Assembly: GCA_958296105.1 (NCBI GenBank)
Contig: OY282441.1
Span: 2,873,800-2,937,799 of the forward strand
Origin: an uncultured Dehalococcoidia bacterium
GTDB lineage: Bacteria > Chloroflexota > Dehalococcoidia > Lucifugimonadales > UBA1123
Length of the DNA: 64,000 bases
Direction of reading: 5' to 3'
The notes under the pieces are model-generated. The model saw only the letters and a list, made by a program, of their open reading frames with translations. It ran no database searches and was not told the DNA's origin. Of the stretch, positions 41,328 to 49,799 are shown piece after piece. The position numbers and the translations under genes were made by a program. Every line of letters begins with the position of its first letter. Positions within the stretch are counted from its first letter, which is position 1.

Positions 41328-42587
41328 ATGATCTCGATAGACCTGATCCGCCGCGATCCCGACGCCATACGCGAGGCGATGCGCAGGAGGGGCGCGGACG
41401 TGTCCATAGAAGACATCCTCTCGCTCGACGAGGAGCGCCGCTCCCTGATCGCAGAGACAGACACGCTGCGCGCCAGACGCAACGAGGCGAGCCGCGAGAT
41501 GGGGCGCTCCAAGACGCGCCCCCAAGAGCTGATAGACGAGATGCGCCGCGTGGGTGGGCGCATACGGGAGCTGGAGGAGCGGCTTCGATCCGCGGACGAG
41601 CGCCTAGATGCCCTCCTGCTCAGCACGCCCAACATTCCGCACGAGAGCGCGCCCACCGGCCCGGACGAGAGATCGAACGTGGAGGTCAGGCGGGTGGGTC
41701 AGCCGCCGTCCTTCGATTTCGAGCCGCAAGCCCACTGGGACATCGCCGAGCGGCTGGGGATCATAGACTTCGAGCGCGGCGTGCGACTGGCGGGGTCTCG
41801 ATTCTTCGTTCTCAGGGGCGTGGGCGCGAAGCTCCAAAGGGCGCTCATCTCGTTTATGATCGACATGCACGTCGAGAAGCACGGATATACGGAGGTATAT
41901 CTTCCGTACATGGTGAACCGCGACACCGCGCTGGCGAGCGGTCACCTTCCGGGCTTTCAGGAGGAGATGTACCACGACGAGGAGGACGACCTCTGGATGC
42001 TGCCCACAGCGGAGGCGGCGATAACCGGCCTGCACAGGAACGAGATACTGGCGGCGGAAGACCTGCCCCTGTACTACGTGGCGCACACCCCCTGCTGGAG
42101 GCGTGAAAAGGCGTCTGCCGGACGGGACACGCGCGGCATCATGCGCGTTCACCAGTTCGACAAGGTGGAGATGTACAAGTTCGTCGAACCCTCCCGCTCC
42201 TACGAGGAGCTGGAGACGCTGACAGCCGCCGCCGCCGACGTGGTCGAGGCTCTGGAGATACCGTACAGGGTGCTGGAGCTGGCTACGGGCGACATGTCAT
42301 CGCCGGCCGTGAAGGCTTTCGACGTGGAGATGTGGGCGCCCGGCGCGAACAGGTGGCTGGAAGTCAGCTCATGCTCCAACTGCACCGACTATCAGGCGCG
42401 TCGAGGCCGCATCCGCTTCAGACCAGAGCGCGGATCGAGGCCGCGTCTCGTCCACACCCTCAACGGCTCCGGCCTCGCCCTGCCCAGAGTGATCATCTCC
42501 ATTCTGGAAAACTGCCAGCAGGCGGACGGCAGCGTCTCCGTCCCAGAGGCGCTGAGACCTTATACCGGCTTCGACAGGATTGGCTGA
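41328..42587 (+). CDS. serS: seryl-tRNA synthetase
   Basis: 419 residues. An N-terminal antiparallel coiled-coil arm (about 30-100) precedes the class II catalytic core: motif 2 around CWRREKASAGRDTRGIMRVHQF (in parts) and motif 3 LNGSGLALPRVIISILEN. TxE serine-binding sequence LPTAEAAITGLH is also present. Standard length. It starts 10 bp after the SelA-fold gene and its stop codon lies in a small repeat. Confidence 0.97.
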   Translation: MISIDLIRRDPDAIREAMRRRGADVSIEDILSLDEERRSLIAETDTLRARRNEASREMGRSKTRPQELIDEMRRVGGRIRELEERLRSADERLDALLLSTPNIPHESAPTGPDERSNVEVRRVGQPPSFDFEPQAHWDIAERLGIIDFERGVRLAGSRFFVLRGVGAKLQRALISFMIDMHVEKHGYTEVYLPYMVNRDTALASGHLPGFQEEMYHDEEDDLWMLPTAEAAITGLHRNEILAAEDLPLYYVAHTPCWRREKASAGRDTRGIMRVHQFDKVEMYKFVEPSRSYEELETLTAAAADVVEALEIPYRVLELATGDMSSPAVKAFDVEMWAPGANRWLEVSSCSNCTDYQARRGRIRFRPERGSRPRLVHTLNGSGLALPRVIISILENCQQADGSVSVPEALRPYTGFDRIG

Positions 42588-42603
42588 TGATGATTGGCTG
42601 ATG
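42578..42603 (+). repeat. 12-bp direct repeat over the serS stop codon
   Basis: GATTGGCTGATG at 42578-42589 (contains the TGA stop, 42585-42587) and again at 42592-42603. Confidence 0.85.
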
Positions 42604-42709
42604 GCAGTATGCGGGAGGGTCGGAAGCAGCGTGCCGCGCTGAACGGCTTGGCGATCTTCCGCTCGGCCATCAGCGGAAGGGCGAAAGGAACGACGAAAAC
42701 GCCCGCCTC

Positions 42710-44272
42710 CTAAACTTCCACAGGGGCGCTGTGATCCTCTTTGAGGATGCGCTTGAGTATCTTGCCCATGGGGTTGCGCGGCAGCTCGTTCACCACCACC
42801 ACCGACTCGGGTTTCTTGAAGCTGGCAAGACGCTGACGGCAGTATTCGATTACGTCGTCCTCGTCTATTTCGTGTCCGCTGCGCGCCACCACCACGGCGC
42901 GCACACGCTCGCCCCAGTCTATGTCCGATACGCCGATGATGGCGGCCTCCTCTATATCGGGGTGGGAGTTGAGTACCTGCTCCACCTCTTCGGGCGAGAT
43001 CATCTCGCCGCCCCGCTTGATGAAGTCTCTGGCTCGTCCGGCGAGGAATATGTAGCCGTCCTCGTCCCAGTAGCCCAGGTCGCCGGTGTACAGCCAGCCG
43101 CCTTTGATCGTCTCGGCTGTGGCGGATTCCTGGTTCCAGTAGCCCTTCATAAGACGCTGACCGCGAGCGGCGATCTCGCCCACCTCCCCAGCTGCCACGT
43201 CCTCCCCCTCCTCGTTGACGATCCTCACCTCCACGTCGTCTATGGGCTTGCCGATGGAAGTCAGCCGCTTGAGCTTGCGCTCGATCTCGTCCGCGTCTCC
43301 GCTCAGAACGTGGTCGTCGGGCGGCAGCATGGTTATCGTGGCGGCGGTCTCGGTCTGCCCGAATGCGTTGATGAACTGCGCGCCGGGAAACTCGACTATG
43401 GCGCGCCTGATCACTTCCAGCGGCATGGGCGCGGCGCCGTAGGTGATTACGCGCAGGCTTCTCAGGTCATGTTGGCGAAAGTCCTCGTGATCCATCAGCA
43501 TCTTGAGCATGGTGGGAACCATCATGGCGCGGTCCACGCGCTCCCGCTCCACGAGGTCCATCCACTGCGCAGGCTCGAACTGGCGCTGGATGATCAGCGT
43601 GCGCCCCCCGTACATCGCGCTGATCATCGCCTGCATACCCGCGATGTGGTACAGCGGCACGGTGAGGATATTGCGCTCCGCCACGTCGGGGTCGGCGGGC
43701 GTTACTTGGCTCAGAATGTAAGACGAGAAGCTGTTGTGGCTGAGCATGACCCCTTTGGGAAAGCTGGTCGTGCCGGACGTGAACAGCAGAACGGCGAGGT
43801 CGTCCTCGGCCGTCGTGGGCCACAGGTCATCGTCTCGTGAGCCGTCTATCAGGTCGGAGTACGACAGCCAGCCGTCGCGAGGCTCGTCCAGCGCGATGCG
43901 GCTCTCCACGCAGTCCAGATCGTCCGAGATCGACTCTATCATGTCGACGTAGCGATCTCCCGCCATCAGGACTCTCAGCCCCGAGTCGCGCACCATGAAC
44001 GACATCTCGTCCGCCCGCGCGCGGAAGTTGAGCGGCACGAACACGGCGTCTATCTTGGCAGCCGCGAAGTAGGTCTCGACGACCGCGTCCGTGTTGACCT
44101 GAACGATTCCGATGCGGTCTCCCGGCTGAACCCCGATAGACAGCAGACCGTGAGCGAGACGGTTGACCCTAGACTGAAGCTCCTCGAAAGTCGTTCGCTT
44201 GCCCTCGAACACCAGCGCATGGCGATCGGGAACGATCGAGGATGCAATGGTCAGAAACTCCGATGTGTTCAT
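42710..44272 (-). CDS. AMP-dependent acyl-CoA synthetase/ligase
   Basis: 520 residues with adenylate-forming enzyme motifs: LLFTSGTTSFPKGVMLSH (P-loop-like A3), INAFGQTETAATITML (A5), GWLYTGDLGYWDEDGYIFLAGRARDFIKRGGE (A7/A8, in parts) and the final Lys in NPMGKILKRIL (A10). Long-chain or aryl acids would be activated to CoA esters. Two enoyl-CoA hydratase genes follow upstream on the same strand, fitting a fatty or aromatic acid degradation set. Confidence 0.92.
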   Translation of the reverse strand: MNTSEFLTIASSIVPDRHALVFEGKRTTFEELQSRVNRLAHGLLSIGVQPGDRIGIVQVNTDAVVETYFAAAKIDAVFVPLNFRARADEMSFMVRDSGLRVLMAGDRYVDMIESISDDLDCVESRIALDEPRDGWLSYSDLIDGSRDDDLWPTTAEDDLAVLLFTSGTTSFPKGVMLSHNSFSSYILSQVTPADPDVAERNILTVPLYHIAGMQAMISAMYGGRTLIIQRQFEPAQWMDLVERERVDRAMMVPTMLKMLMDHEDFRQHDLRSLRVITYGAAPMPLEVIRRAIVEFPGAQFINAFGQTETAATITMLPPDDHVLSGDADEIERKLKRLTSIGKPIDDVEVRIVNEEGEDVAAGEVGEIAARGQRLMKGYWNQESATAETIKGGWLYTGDLGYWDEDGYIFLAGRARDFIKRGGEMISPEEVEQVLNSHPDIEEAAIIGVSDIDWGERVRAVVVARSGHEIDEDDVIEYCRQRLASFKKPESVVVVNELPRNPMGKILKRILKEDHSAPVEV

Positions 44273-44426
44273 TCTTGCGTGATTCCCTTTGGCTCGTTTC
44301 TTTATAGAGAGTCCGCGCCCGTTGCAGTCTTTCCGGCAGACAGTTTCGACCCCCCAAGAGGCACAGCACAGATTACCACCATTGAGCGGCTAATTCTACT
44401 CGAAAAGGGGCAGAGCGGCTGCGCGT

Positions 44427-45155
44427 TCAGGCGCGCTGGAGCAGCAGGCTTATGGCTAGGCGTTCTTCGAGATCCAGGCCCTGTTGCAGGGTCGAATCCA
44501 TACCCTCCAAGACAGCGCGCTTGACGGCGGCGGCGCACGCGGGCGGGATTCGGGCTAGGCGCTCCGCCAGCAGCGTAGCCGCGTCATCGAGATCATCGCG
44601 CGGTACTACGCGGTGAACGAGTCCCAGCCGAAGCGCGCGCTCGGCTGTCAGCACCTCGTTGGCGAGCAGCGCCTTCATCGAAGGGCCTATCCCTATGGCG
44701 CGCGGCAGCGTCTGGCTGCCGCCGGCCGCCGGCACCATGCCCAATGCCGTTTCCGGCATCCTGAATACGGTGTCGTCCGATGCCACTCTGAGGTCGCACA
44801 GACAGGCTATCTCCACGCCCGAGCCTATCGCGTAGCCGTGAAGGGCGGCGACCAAGGGCTTGGGAATGGACAGGAAGAGACCCCACAGGTCGCGCTCCCA
44901 GCGCACTTGGCGCGCGATGTCCTGAGATGGCGCGCTGCCGAACTCGGTCAGGTCCGCGCCCGCGCAGAAGCCGCGCTCGCCCGCGCCTCGCACCAGTACG
45001 GCGTTGACGTCCGGGTCGTCTCTGACAGACTCCAAAGCGGCGAACAGATCGTCTCGCATCTGAACGTTGAATGCGTTGATTACGCCCGGCCTGTTCAGCG
45101 TCAGCGTGGCGACGCCGCCCTGTTTGTCCATCAGCACCGTCGGAGCTTCGGGCAT
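44427..45155 (-). CDS. enoyl-CoA hydratase/isomerase family protein
   Basis: 242 residues. Crotonase fold: VATLTLNRPGVINAFN, RGFCAGADLTEF (oxyanion hole), HGYAIGSGVEIACLCDLRVASDD (in parts) and ALGMVPAAGGSQTLPRAIG. The Glu-Glu catalytic pair of true hydratases is not clearly complete, as AAGG follows the position of the second Glu, so the exact reaction is open. It starts 5 bp after the paralogous gene. Confidence 0.88.
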   Translation of the reverse strand: MPEAPTVLMDKQGGVATLTLNRPGVINAFNVQMRDDLFAALESVRDDPDVNAVLVRGAGERGFCAGADLTEFGSAPSQDIARQVRWERDLWGLFLSIPKPLVAALHGYAIGSGVEIACLCDLRVASDDTVFRMPETALGMVPAAGGSQTLPRAIGIGPSMKALLANEVLTAERALRLGLVHRVVPRDDLDDAATLLAERLARIPPACAAAVKRAVLEGMDSTLQQGLDLEERLAISLLLQRA

Positions 45156-45160
45156 GGGCG

Positions 45161-45916
45161 CTACTCGCCGCCGTATCGCGCGCGGCGTCTTTCGAGGAAC
45201 GAGGCGATCCCCTCGCGCCTGTCATCGGTGGACTGGAGGAGAAAGCTGAGGTCGGCTTCCAGCCTGAGACCGCGCTCAAGGGTGCCGTCCAGCCCGCTGT
45301 TGACGGCTTCCTTCAGGTATCTCAGCGCTATCGGGCCGTGACGGGCGATGTCGGACGCAAGCTCCATTGCGCGGCTCGCCGCCTCGCCCGCTCCGACCAC
45401 CTCGTTCACCAGACCGTACTCCAGTGCCTGCCCAGACTCGATCTCTCTGCCCGTGAGCAGCATTTCGACAGCCCTAGACCTGCCCACGAGTCTGGGCAGC
45501 CGCTGCGTCCCTCCGTCCCAGGGCATGGATCCGAACAGAGCCTGCGACAGGCTGAAGGTGGCAGTGGAGTCGGCGACGCGCAGATCGCAGGCGAGCGCGA
45601 TTTCCATGCCCTGATCGCGCGCCGCGCCCTGAATGGCGCACACCACCGGCTTCTCGATCTCCGCGATGGCGCGAGCCACTCTGAGCGAGTCCAGGCGCGC
45701 GCTGTCCTGCGAGACGGCGCGCAGAGAGTCGGGGCTTGTTCCAGCGCAGAAGTCGCCTCCCAGAGCGTCTACCACCACCACCCATACGTCTCGGTTCTGC
45801 CTCGCCTCCACGGCCTGATCGCACAGCGCGTATGCTAGATCGAAGTCGATCAGGTTGCGCTCTTCCGGCTTGGACAGCGTGATTACGGCTATGTGGTTGG
45901 ACGGTTGGATTGGAAT
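45161..45916 (-). CDS. enoyl-CoA hydratase/isomerase family protein, unusual start codon
   Basis: Crotonase-fold paralog of the next gene (DFCAGTSPDSL, QGAARDQGMEIALACDLRV, LFGSMPWDGGTQRLPRLVG). The first standard start (GTG 45811) would remove a conserved strand. Reading on upstream in frame gives NHIAVITLSKPEERNLIDFD, a normal crotonase N-terminus, before an in-frame TAG. No ATG, GTG or TTG lies there; ATT at 45916 or ATC at 45910, with AGAGGA near, are the likely starts. The 5' boundary given is therefore approximate. Confidence 0.72.
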   Translation of the reverse strand: MPIQPSNHIAVITLSKPEERNLIDFDLAYALCDQAVEARQNRDVWVVVVDALGGDFCAGTSPDSLRAVSQDSARLDSLRVARAIAEIEKPVVCAIQGAARDQGMEIALACDLRVADSTATFSLSQALFGSMPWDGGTQRLPRLVGRSRAVEMLLTGREIESGQALEYGLVNEVVGAGEAASRAMELASDIARHGPIALRYLKEAVNSGLDGTLERGLRLEADLSFLLQSTDDRREGIASFLERRRARYGGE

Positions 45917-45954
45917 ATTCCTCTGCTGAATGCCGCGTGTTCCCAGCGTCTAGC

Positions 45955-46102
45955 CTCTCACCCAGCCCTCTCCCGTCAGGGGAGAGCGGGTATGTCGTAT
46001 CCCGATGTCGGCGGATCGTCTCAGTCTCTCACCCAGTCCTCTCCCGTCAGGTGAGAGCGGGTATGTCGTATCCCGATGTCGGCGGATCGCCTCAGTCTCT
46101 CA
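45955..46102. repeat. 71-bp tandem repeat, two copies and a partial third
   Basis: Units start at 45955, 46026 and 46097 (CTCTCA). Each full unit contains the hairpin CTCTCCC...GG(G/T)GAGAG and the phrase TATGTCGTATCCCGATGTCG. The last bases of jag including its stop (46092-46094) belong to the repeat. Confidence 0.88.
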
Positions 46103-46742
46103 GCTGTACGACCACCTGCCGCGAGCTGCCCATTCCGTCGCTCTCCGTGGTGACTTCGGGGTGGTCGGACAGCGCAAGATGCACGATTCTGCGCTCGTTG
46201 GGGGGCATGGGTTCCAGTGAGATGGAGCGCCCCGTGTCGGACACTCGATCCGCCACCCTGCGCGCCATGTTTCTCAGCGCGAGGTGTCGACGCTCCTGAT
46301 AGCCTTCGACGTCCACCATGAGGTTGACGCGGTCGCCCAGCTTTCGGCTGACCATGTACCTGACCATGAACTGAAGGGTCTTGAGAGTCTCGCCCTTGCG
46401 CCCGATCAGCAGGCCCGCGTCCTCGCCCGCTATGTCGAAGAGCGGGCCGTCCAGGTCTTCGTTGTGCGCCTGCTTGAGAGTCAGCGTCACCTCTACGTCC
46501 AGATAGTGTATGAGAGATTCGATGACTTCGGAGGCAGTCTTGACGCTGTCGGGTGGAGAGGAGAGCTGAGCCACCCTGACTCTGGCGGGTTCGGATCCTA
46601 TCCCAAGTATGCCCGCCTTGCCTCGGCTAACGACGTCTATTTCTACGTCGCTGCGATCTGCGTCTAGCTCCTTTAGAGCGAGTTCTACCGCCTCTTCCAC
46701 CGTTTTGGCGCTCATCTCTATCTCTGTTTCCCGCTCTTGCAT
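46092..46742 (-). CDS. jag: Jag/SpoIIIJ-associated RNA-binding protein (KhpB)
   Basis: 216 residues from ATG 46742, with GGAGG 6 nt upstream. Three parts: an N-terminal Jag domain (SAKTVEEAVELALKELDA, with GILGIG), a KH domain carrying LLIGRKGETLKTLQFMVRYM (GRKG in place of GxxG), and an R3H domain with RRHLALRNMARRVADRV and MPPNERRIVHLAL. It binds RNA and is normally next to yidC. Its first 116 nt overlap the end of yidC in another frame. Confidence 0.93.
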   Translation of the reverse strand: MQERETEIEMSAKTVEEAVELALKELDADRSDVEIDVVSRGKAGILGIGSEPARVRVAQLSSPPDSVKTASEVIESLIHYLDVEVTLTLKQAHNEDLDGPLFDIAGEDAGLLIGRKGETLKTLQFMVRYMVSRKLGDRVNLMVDVEGYQERRHLALRNMARRVADRVSDTGRSISLEPMPPNERRIVHLALSDHPEVTTESDGMGSSRQVVVQLRD

Positions 46743-47604
46743 CACTCGCCTCCTCGACGGCGGGGACCGACGCGGCTGAGGGAGTGGCGGCCGCCACTGC
46801 CACCGGCTCCTCCTCCTCCACCTCTATGCCCCTGAGCCTCTTGTAAAGATTCATGGTTGGGGTCAGCACCGGGTCCCAGCCGGTCACGAATCCCTGTATC
46901 ACAAGGCCGACCACGTTCGACACCACCCAGTACAGCGCCAAGCCGCTCGGGAAGTTCAGCGTAAAGAAGCCGAACATCGCCGGCATCATCCACAGCATCA
47001 TCCTGTTGGTGGACGCTTGGCGCTCGTCGGCGGTCGGCATCGTGGTCATCTTCTGCATGACCCACATCGACACGCCAACCATAATCGGCATAACGAACGG
47101 AGAGGGATCGGGGACGGACAGATCCATCCACAGGAAGCGACTGTCTATGGGTATTACGCTGTGAACCTGCGGCAGCCAGTCGTACAGGTGCCGAGACAGG
47201 CCAACCAGACTCTCGGGTTTGGATGGCACCGTCTGGAGAATGGCTTGGTACAGCCCAATCCAGATTGGGAACTGGATGAACATGGGGCCGAGGCAGCCGA
47301 GCGGGTTCACCCCCTGCTCGCGGTAGAGGCGCATCGTCTCCTGAGATGCCTTCTGCCTGTCGCCTTTGTGCTTGTTCTGAATCTCCTTCATGCGCGGCTG
47401 AAGCTGGCTCATGGCTTTGATCTGGCGGCTCTGCTTGATGGTCAGGGGGACCATTATGAGACGCACGATCATCGTGAAGGCTATGATGGCAAGACCGAAG
47501 TTCGAGAACGACCAAGAGTAGAGCAGCACCAGCCCGTTGATCATCGGCTGGATGATCAGGAGATTCCAAATGTCGAAGAAGAAGCTGAAGTCCACGAAGT
47601 CCAC
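46627..47604 (-). CDS. yidC: membrane protein insertase YidC/Oxa1
   Basis: 325 residues from GTG 47604, with AGGAG 5 nt upstream. Short Gram-positive-type YidC with helices at about 20-45 (PMINGLVLLYSWSFSNFGLAI), 95-115, 170-190 and 200-230, and the conserved Arg of the hydrophilic groove (LTIKQSRQIKAM region). The C-terminal tail from about 265 is acidic, then extremely Arg-rich, and is encoded over the first 116 nt of jag. Basic tails of YidC/Oxa1 bind ribosomes, so the tail may be functional in spite of the overlap. Confidence 0.93.
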   Translation of the reverse strand: MDFVDFSFFFDIWNLLIIQPMINGLVLLYSWSFSNFGLAIIAFTMIVRLIMVPLTIKQSRQIKAMSQLQPRMKEIQNKHKGDRQKASQETMRLYREQGVNPLGCLGPMFIQFPIWIGLYQAILQTVPSKPESLVGLSRHLYDWLPQVHSVIPIDSRFLWMDLSVPDPSPFVMPIMVGVSMWVMQKMTTMPTADERQASTNRMMLWMMPAMFGFFTLNFPSGLALYWVVSNVVGLVIQGFVTGWDPVLTPTMNLYKRLRGIEVEEEEPVAVAAATPSAASVPAVEEASDARAGNRDRDERQNGGRGGRTRSKGARRRSQRRRNRRR

Positions 47605-47616
47605 TCTGGCTCCTGT

Positions 47617-48789
47617 CTAGCAAGCCTTCGCCCAGTCCGGAGGGTATGGGTCGTCCGCGTCTGTGACGTACACCCACTCCTCATCCGGGTTGCCGTTTGG
47701 CTTGATCCGAAGCGCCCTTATCGTGTGGTCGGTCGCTCCAAAGTATATCAGGTCATCCGATACCGCGAGCGAGGTTCGGATGTCGGAGCCTATCCGGCAA
47801 GCCTGCTGCTCGCTCCCGTTGGTCTCTACCAGAGCCACCTTCGAGTCGTTCCCGTCCGCCACCGGCACCGCTATGAGATCGTTAACGAAGGTCGGAGAGC
47901 CGATTATCTGCCCCTCGGTGGCGAACACCCACTTCAGATCGCCGCTCCTCGCGTCTATGGCGTAGAGGTTCCCATCGAGTGACGGGGCGTAGACCACGCC
48001 GTCTTGCACGAGCGGGGTCGACCAGTACCAGCGCGAGGACCCATTGAACACCCATACGGGATCGCCCGTGTCCACGTCCAGCGCGTAGAGCCTGCTGTCG
48101 AACCCGCCGAATATGACCAGTCCGCCGTGAACGACCGCGCCGGACACGATCGCGCCTCCGGAGACGTAGCGCCACTTTTCGCTTCCGTCCGAGACGTCCA
48201 CCGCGTAGAGGCTGTGATCGAGAGAGCCCACGTATGCCACCCCGTCGTCGACTACGGGGGACGACCAGATGGGGCCGCGCGCGTCGTGCTTCCACACCTC
48301 ATCGTTGGTCTCTAGGTCGATGGCGCGCAGCGTCCCAGCCGCCCCGCTGGACGATGAGACATCGCCGGTGCCCACCAGAACCAGCCCCTCGTGAACAGTG
48401 GGACCGCCCACGATACGGCCCGGGAAGGGCTCCTGCCAGAGCAGATCCCCGCCTTTGCCATAGGCGTAGAGACGCCCATCGTATCCGCCCACCAGCACGG
48501 CGTCTTTGGTGACCGCCGGGCGTCCGTATATGGCGCGGTCGGAGTCTTCCGGCGCCGGCAGCGCGCGCCGCCAGAGAGTATCGCCGTTGGACTTGTCCAG
48601 AGCCAGCACGTCGCCCTCCATGGTGCCGATGTAGATGGCGTCGTCTCCCACCGATCCGGCAGACCAGCCTTGAGGGGTGGCTATGCGAGTGCATCCGACC
48701 AGCAGCGCGAGCGCGAGCGCCGCGAACAAGATCGAGACCCATGAAGGAGCCGGCTCGAATATCTTGGCTCGGCTGTGTATCGGTTTCAT
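47617..48789 (-). CDS. PQQ-like beta-propeller lipoprotein
   Basis: 390 residues from ATG 48789 (a longer frame would overlap yidD). Lipoprotein signal ILFAALALALLVGC (Cys33) and seven or eight blades with the PQQ-repeat pattern VYVGSLDHSLYAVDVSDGSEKW (in parts), VYAPSLDGNLYAIDARSGDLKW and so on. This is BamB-like in architecture. Insertion between yidD and yidC suggests a part in membrane protein biogenesis or simply shared expression. No quinone-binding residues can be asserted. Confidence 0.85.
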   Translation of the reverse strand: MKPIHSRAKIFEPAPSWVSILFAALALALLVGCTRIATPQGWSAGSVGDDAIYIGTMEGDVLALDKSNGDTLWRRALPAPEDSDRAIYGRPAVTKDAVLVGGYDGRLYAYGKGGDLLWQEPFPGRIVGGPTVHEGLVLVGTGDVSSSSGAAGTLRAIDLETNDEVWKHDARGPIWSSPVVDDGVAYVGSLDHSLYAVDVSDGSEKWRYVSGGAIVSGAVVHGGLVIFGGFDSRLYALDVDTGDPVWVFNGSSRWYWSTPLVQDGVVYAPSLDGNLYAIDARSGDLKWVFATEGQIIGSPTFVNDLIAVPVADGNDSKVALVETNGSEQQACRIGSDIRTSLAVSDDLIYFGATDHTIRALRIKPNGNPDEEWVYVTDADDPYPPDWAKAC

Positions 48790-48835
48790 AGGAGCGATGC
48801 CCTTTTCGAGGGCATACGGATCGGATGAGATGGCG

Positions 48836-49048
48836 CTATGGAACAGGGTCGTACCCCCGTGTGCCGAGCGGGCGACAGCGCCCAAGCCGTTTGACCGTCA
48901 GCCAAGAGCCTCTGGCAAAGCCGTGCATGGATATCGCCTCGTAGGCGTAGTTCGAGCATGAGGGAGTGTGCCTGCACATGCCCGAAATGTATGGTGAAAC
49001 TGTCAGCTGGTAGAGCCTGATGGCCCCCAGCGCCAGTCTGCTAATCAC
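48836..49048 (-). CDS. yidD: membrane protein insertion efficiency factor YidD
   Basis: 70 residues from GTG 49048. The full signature is there: IRLYQLTVSPYISGMCRHTPSCSNYAYEAI (in parts) with the conserved Cys pair, followed by RLGRCRPLGTRGYDPVP. The small peripheral protein assists YidC-dependent insertion. It sits between rnpA and the propeller gene in the expected order. Confidence 0.95.
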   Translation of the reverse strand: MISRLALGAIRLYQLTVSPYISGMCRHTPSCSNYAYEAISMHGFARGSWLTVKRLGRCRPLGTRGYDPVP

Positions 49049-49065
49049 TTTTGCCCCGTTTCGAT

Positions 49066-49431
49066 TCAGTTTGGCTTCGCTTGCTTCGATTGTCTGGGCG
49101 CGGTCACCCCGGCCCTGTCCAGCAGTCGGTTCAAAGATCGCCTCAGCTGCCAGAAGTCGGCGTTCCTCGCCCCTTGCCGAGCGATGAACACCAGATCCCA
49201 GCCATCCTTGACGTCCGCTTCCGAAGCGGCTGACTTCAACCTTCTGCGAATGCTGTTTCTGGCGACGGCGTTCCCCAGTCGCTTGCTCACCGAGAAGCCG
49301 AACCGGGTTGCGTGGGAGCGTCTCCGCTTGGCTATCAGTACCAGCCTCCGATCCGACCAGCTTTTGCCCTCGCGTCTTGCCGTCACGAAGTCGGCGGTCT
49401 TTCTCAGGCGGCGCTCTCTGGGCATGGACAT
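49066..49431 (-). CDS. rnpA: ribonuclease P protein component
   Basis: 121 residues from ATG 49431 (ATG 49425 is possible). The RNase P protein motif FGFSVSKRLGNAVARNSIRRRLKSA (in parts) contains the conserved RNxxRR basic helix. It is highly basic and follows rpmH by 82 bp. It helps RNase P RNA to cleave pre-tRNA leaders; the RNA gene is not in this window. Confidence 0.94.
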   Translation of the reverse strand: MSMPRERRLRKTADFVTARREGKSWSDRRLVLIAKRRRSHATRFGFSVSKRLGNAVARNSIRRRLKSAASEADVKDGWDLVFIARQGARNADFWQLRRSLNRLLDRAGVTAPRQSKQAKPN

Positions 49432-49513
49432 CGGATTCTGCCTGTGGCGAGCTTGCCCCTCATGGCGATTGTCGTTCGGTATGGAGCGGCTTCGAAACAG
49501 CCGCGCCCGCCGC

Positions 49514-49651
49514 TCAGACAGTCAGCTTGTGTCTGCCTTTGAACATCCGCCTCTTGATGACGTTGCGGCCCGCTTTCGTCCTCATTCTGGACCTGAATCC
49601 ATGAACTCTGGCGCGGCGCCTCTTTCGTGGTTGGTATGTTCTCTTGGGCAT
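49514..49651 (-). CDS. rpmH: 50S ribosomal protein L34
   Basis: 45 residues, read directly from the minus strand: [19 protein letters not shown] at the start, then [20 protein letters not shown] and HKLTV. This is a typical L34 with its TYQP and HGFRSRM features. It heads the rpmH-rnpA-yidD-propeller-yidC-jag operon. dnaA, often upstream of rpmH, is absent here; the sulfatase operon ends there instead. Confidence 0.97.
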   Translation of the reverse strand: MPKRTYQPRKRRRARVHGFRSRMRTKAGRNVIKRRMFKGRHKLTV

Positions 49652-49677
49652 CTTAAGCGCAACCTCTCGTACCGTGA

Positions 49678-49707
49678 ATTATAGTCACTGGCAGAAATGA
49701 GTGTCAA
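49678..49707 (-). promoter_or_regulatory. strong promoter of the rpmH operon
   Basis: Perfect TTGACA (49702-49707) and perfect TATAAT (49678-49683) with an 18-bp spacer, 26 bp before the rpmH start. The best consensus promoter in the window. Confidence 0.9.
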
Positions 49708-49749
49708 TTTGACGTCGGCTCTCGCCAGAGTCGCAGAAGCGCCATTCCG

Positions 49750-49775
49750 TAGGGGCGGTTCGCCAACCGCCCCTA
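49750..49775. terminator. terminator-like hairpin after the sulfatase operon
   Basis: TAGGGGCGGTT (49750-49760) and AACCGCCCCTA (49765-49775) form a perfect 11-bp stem with a 4-nt loop, 25 bp beyond the sulfatase stop. The form is also that of dispersed intergenic repeats; a related stem occurs at 17095-17114. Confidence 0.65.
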
Positions 49776-49799
49776 GCTTCGTGAACCGCTCCCTGCGCC

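Noticed and set aside
45955-46102. Short CRISPR
   Set aside because: Only two full copies of a 71-bp unit, without repeat/spacer structure.
49652-49799. Replication origin next to rpmH
   Set aside because: No dnaA or dnaN gene and no recognisable cluster of TTATCCACA-type boxes; only a promoter and a hairpin are visible.
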